Positions 62,337 to 64,000 of a stretch of 64,000 nt of DNA are shown here, piece after piece (the first letter of the stretch is position 1; the number at the start of each line of letters is the position of its first letter). Position numbers and translations under genes: made by a program. This stretch comes from F23-D06 sp947167635 (GTDB lineage Bacteria; Bacteroidota; Bacteroidia; Bacteroidales; WCHB1-69): NCBI GenBank assembly GCA_947167635.1, contig CAMVIT010000001.1:86483-150482 (forward strand). Reading direction: 5' to 3'. Under the pieces are notes generated by a model, which did no database searches, was not told the DNA's origin, and saw nothing but the letters and a program-made list of their open reading frames with translations.

Positions 62337-63611
62337 ATGAAAAAAACATTATTTCTGACCCTTTTGCTGACAGCGCTGCAGGCTGTCGCTTTTGGGCAGG
62401 CGGACAGCTGCTTCACGCTGCTTATCCGGCCCACCCTGTTAGGCGCCCCCTATTATGATATTTTCCCCATCACCGTGACGAACCAGACGCAGGGGACTAC
62501 CTTCACGATGGAGGACTCCCTGCTGCACAACTGCGAGCTGACGGGCGTAACGGAACACGACGCGGCGGCATTTTCCCTGTCCTCCTGCCATCCCAATCCG
62601 TGTGAGGGGAGGGCGAACGTGACACTAACCACCGACCGTGACAGGGAAGTGGCACTTCAGCTGTACGACGCACAGGGAAGGCTGAAGGCGGCAAGCACCG
62701 TTGTGCTGGAGCGGGGCGCGCATACAGTAGAGGTCTCCCTGTCGGGGCGCGGCCTCCACATATTGCGGGCCACGTCGCATGGCCAGAGCGCGTACGCCAA
62801 AATTGTGAACCTTGCCTCCTCGGGAGGGGGCGATGCCGTGAGAGTTGGCGCCACCGCTGGTATTACACCGGACATCCAAACGACGAAGACCCAACATAAT
62901 GTTCGGATAGGTGACAAATTGGCAATAAGACACTCTCACGCTCCATTAGTATATTATGTTGATTCAGTACAAAACGGCCTTTTTATTTTTGATGCGCTTG
63001 ATTATGTTTATTATCGTTTATTGCGAGACAATGACACTCTTTGTTGGTCTCCGAACAGTTTAAAAAACAAGACAATAATAATACCTCTGCCTTACAGAAA
63101 TGCTTTTTTGACTGATTACAATGGCAAACACCTGATTTGGAAATATCTTTTTTTTGAAGACAGCACATTTACGGTTGTGACGAATCCCGAATGCGCGTTG
63201 GTGGACATTCCGCAATATATTCAAGAGCAACATTTCGCCAGTGGGTACATAGTGTATACTGCAGCAGAAAACAATTTATTTGTTTGGCCTATAGAGGATG
63301 GTCAATACAAATATACGCTATCTCCCTATATAGTTGACTCCTCTGTTGTTGAAAGCACATTGGATATTTACACCACAGGAACCAGTGAATCGGACATACA
63401 TGAGAAACCTTGCCATCGCGGTGAATTTCAACTTAATATTTATACTATGGGCAACGTTTTTGTCATGCAGAGGTTTCTGAAACCTCGTACAAAGGTGTTT
63501 CCCAAAGCATTTATTATGCAAAAAGGGCATATGGATCCAGACGACTGGTTTGACACACCACCCCCAACGATTGGTTTATTTTTTTTAGATGACAATGAAA
63601 GTGATTTTTAA
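62337..63611 (+). CDS. Secreted protein with an internal sorting-domain-like module, 424 aa
   Basis: Signal peptide MKKTLFLTLLLTALQAVAFGQ. Residues ~83-160 read like a T9SS sorting domain (SSCHPNPCEGRANVTL, VALQLYDAQGRLK, SGRGLHILRA, AKIVNL) but lie in the middle. The remaining ~260 residues are an unrecognised Tyr/Asp-rich domain with a higher A+T content, ending FFLDDNESDF. The start at 62337 follows a promoter and an AGGAG stretch; the frame extends upstream only into the promoter. A fusion of two unlike parts is a possible reading. Confidence 0.75.
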   Translation: MKKTLFLTLLLTALQAVAFGQADSCFTLLIRPTLLGAPYYDIFPITVTNQTQGTTFTMEDSLLHNCELTGVTEHDAAAFSLSSCHPNPCEGRANVTLTTDRDREVALQLYDAQGRLKAASTVVLERGAHTVEVSLSGRGLHILRATSHGQSAYAKIVNLASSGGGDAVRVGATAGITPDIQTTKTQHNVRIGDKLAIRHSHAPLVYYVDSVQNGLFIFDALDYVYYRLLRDNDTLCWSPNSLKNKTIIIPLPYRNAFLTDYNGKHLIWKYLFFEDSTFTVVTNPECALVDIPQYIQEQHFASGYIVYTAAENNLFVWPIEDGQYKYTLSPYIVDSSVVESTLDIYTTGTSESDIHEKPCHRGEFQLNIYTMGNVFVMQRFLKPRTKVFPKAFIMQKGHMDPDDWFDTPPPTIGLFFLDDNESDF

Positions 63612-63647
63612 GAAAATGAGAAATATCAACGTGATATTTTTAGGTAC

Positions 63648-63856
63648 TTATATACATGATGGCACAAGGCCGGTAGCAACAGTTCTCCAAGCAACGCTTT
63701 TTTTCCAACGCCTCACTTTCGCGGCGAGCAAGTTTTATGCATCTTGGATGCCGGCTCCCGCGCCGCGAGGGTTGTCGGTTGCGCGCCTCTTCCCCATATT
63801 GCGCTCCTTTCAGTCGCTTATATGGGGTTAATAAGATTGTGTCCCTCCGGGACAAT
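63648..63856. repeat. 209-bp repeat, copy 2
   Basis: Same length and nearly the same sequence as 61473-61681. Starts 37 bases after the stop of gene 62337 and ends with GTCCCTCCGGGACAAT. Confidence 0.9.
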
Positions 63857-63867
63857 GAGGAAAGATA

Positions 63868-64000
63868 ATAGTTTTCCTTGAGCAGCCCCGGCAGGGGCAA
63901 AAGCTCGGTAGCGCTGCAACCCCTGGGAGGGGTGCGTGCGCGGGCAATCGCGGCGCGGGAGAAGGTTGAGACGAGGGTGTTCGTTGCTCGCCGCGAAACG
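63868..64000. repeat. Inverted copy of repeat modules c and a, cut by window end
   Basis: On the minus strand this is module a (CGTTTCGCGGCGAGCAACG...CGCGCCGCGATTGCC) followed by module c (CCGAGCTTTTGCCCCTGCCG...). It is opposite in orientation to the adjacent 209-bp copy, so the two sides can pair. The copy continues beyond base 64000. Confidence 0.75.

Overview
The window looks like chromosomal DNA of a Bacteroidales-type member of the Bacteroidota. The signs are several very large secreted proteins ending in type IX secretion (T9SS) sorting domains, promoter boxes of the Bacteroidota form TAnnTTTG placed just upstream of most genes, an almost complete lack of Shine-Dalgarno sites, a carboxynorspermidine decarboxylase, an ORF6N-type protein and an ExbB/ExbD cluster. 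I could not search a database, so the genus is not assigned. No rRNA, tRNA, CRISPR array, transposase or integrase was recognised.

Layout. 1-4.8 kb: a small accessory patch (YodC-like fragment, three unrecognised ORFs, a PH-like protein, a DUF234-type ATPase) and an AraC regulator. 5.0-13.4 kb: a 2797-residue modular surface protein, followed by about 1.2 kb of non-coding repeats. 14.6-22.4 kb: housekeeping genes (uvrB, a metal P-type ATPase, an M16 peptidase, comEC). 22.5-30.3 kb: a second accessory patch with two TerB-like proteins, two small paralogues (one frameshifted), a DNA-binding-like protein, a secreted MORN-like protein, a broken Fic gene and a transmembrane Ser/Thr kinase. 30.5-36.6 kb: a minus-strand run (2-hydroxyacid dehydrogenase, Old Yellow Enzyme-like, TatD, HAD phosphatase, rfbC, ClC channel). 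36.6-40.3 kb: OM barrel, ORF6N remnant, nuclease-fold protein, nspC and a HigBA toxin-antitoxin pair. 40.4-48.3 kb: a membrane LytTR/winged-helix regulator divergent from two T9SS cargo genes. 48.6-51 kb: aminotransferase and two lipoproteins. 51.3-56.3 kb: exbB, an orphan membrane gene, two exbD genes and an Asp-box T9SS protein. 56.4-61 kb: a coiled-coil repeat protein, tdk, pta, an OM barrel and a LolC/E-type permease. 61-64 kb: a collapsed regulator/cargo locus, repeats and another secreted protein.

The strongest unusual signal is the T9SS cargo loci. The LytTR regulator (40.4-41.4 kb) and its divergent cargo gene have a partner at 61.08-61.44 kb, where only the last ~65 codons of a related regulator (minus) and the last ~54 codons of a cargo protein (plus) survive, joined at one point. 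This is what an internal deletion of a complete paralogous locus would leave. The next gene downstream (62337) carries a promoter closely resembling that of the intact locus, with matching paired GTGAAGG and CCCT(T)CAC elements. All copies of a GC-rich repeat family in the window sit just 3' of T9SS cargo genes or remnants, including two 209-bp near-identical copies. I infer a regulated, repeat-associated family of surface-protein loci that expands and collapses by recombination. A second candidate is the TerB/PH-like cluster at 22.5-24.7 kb.
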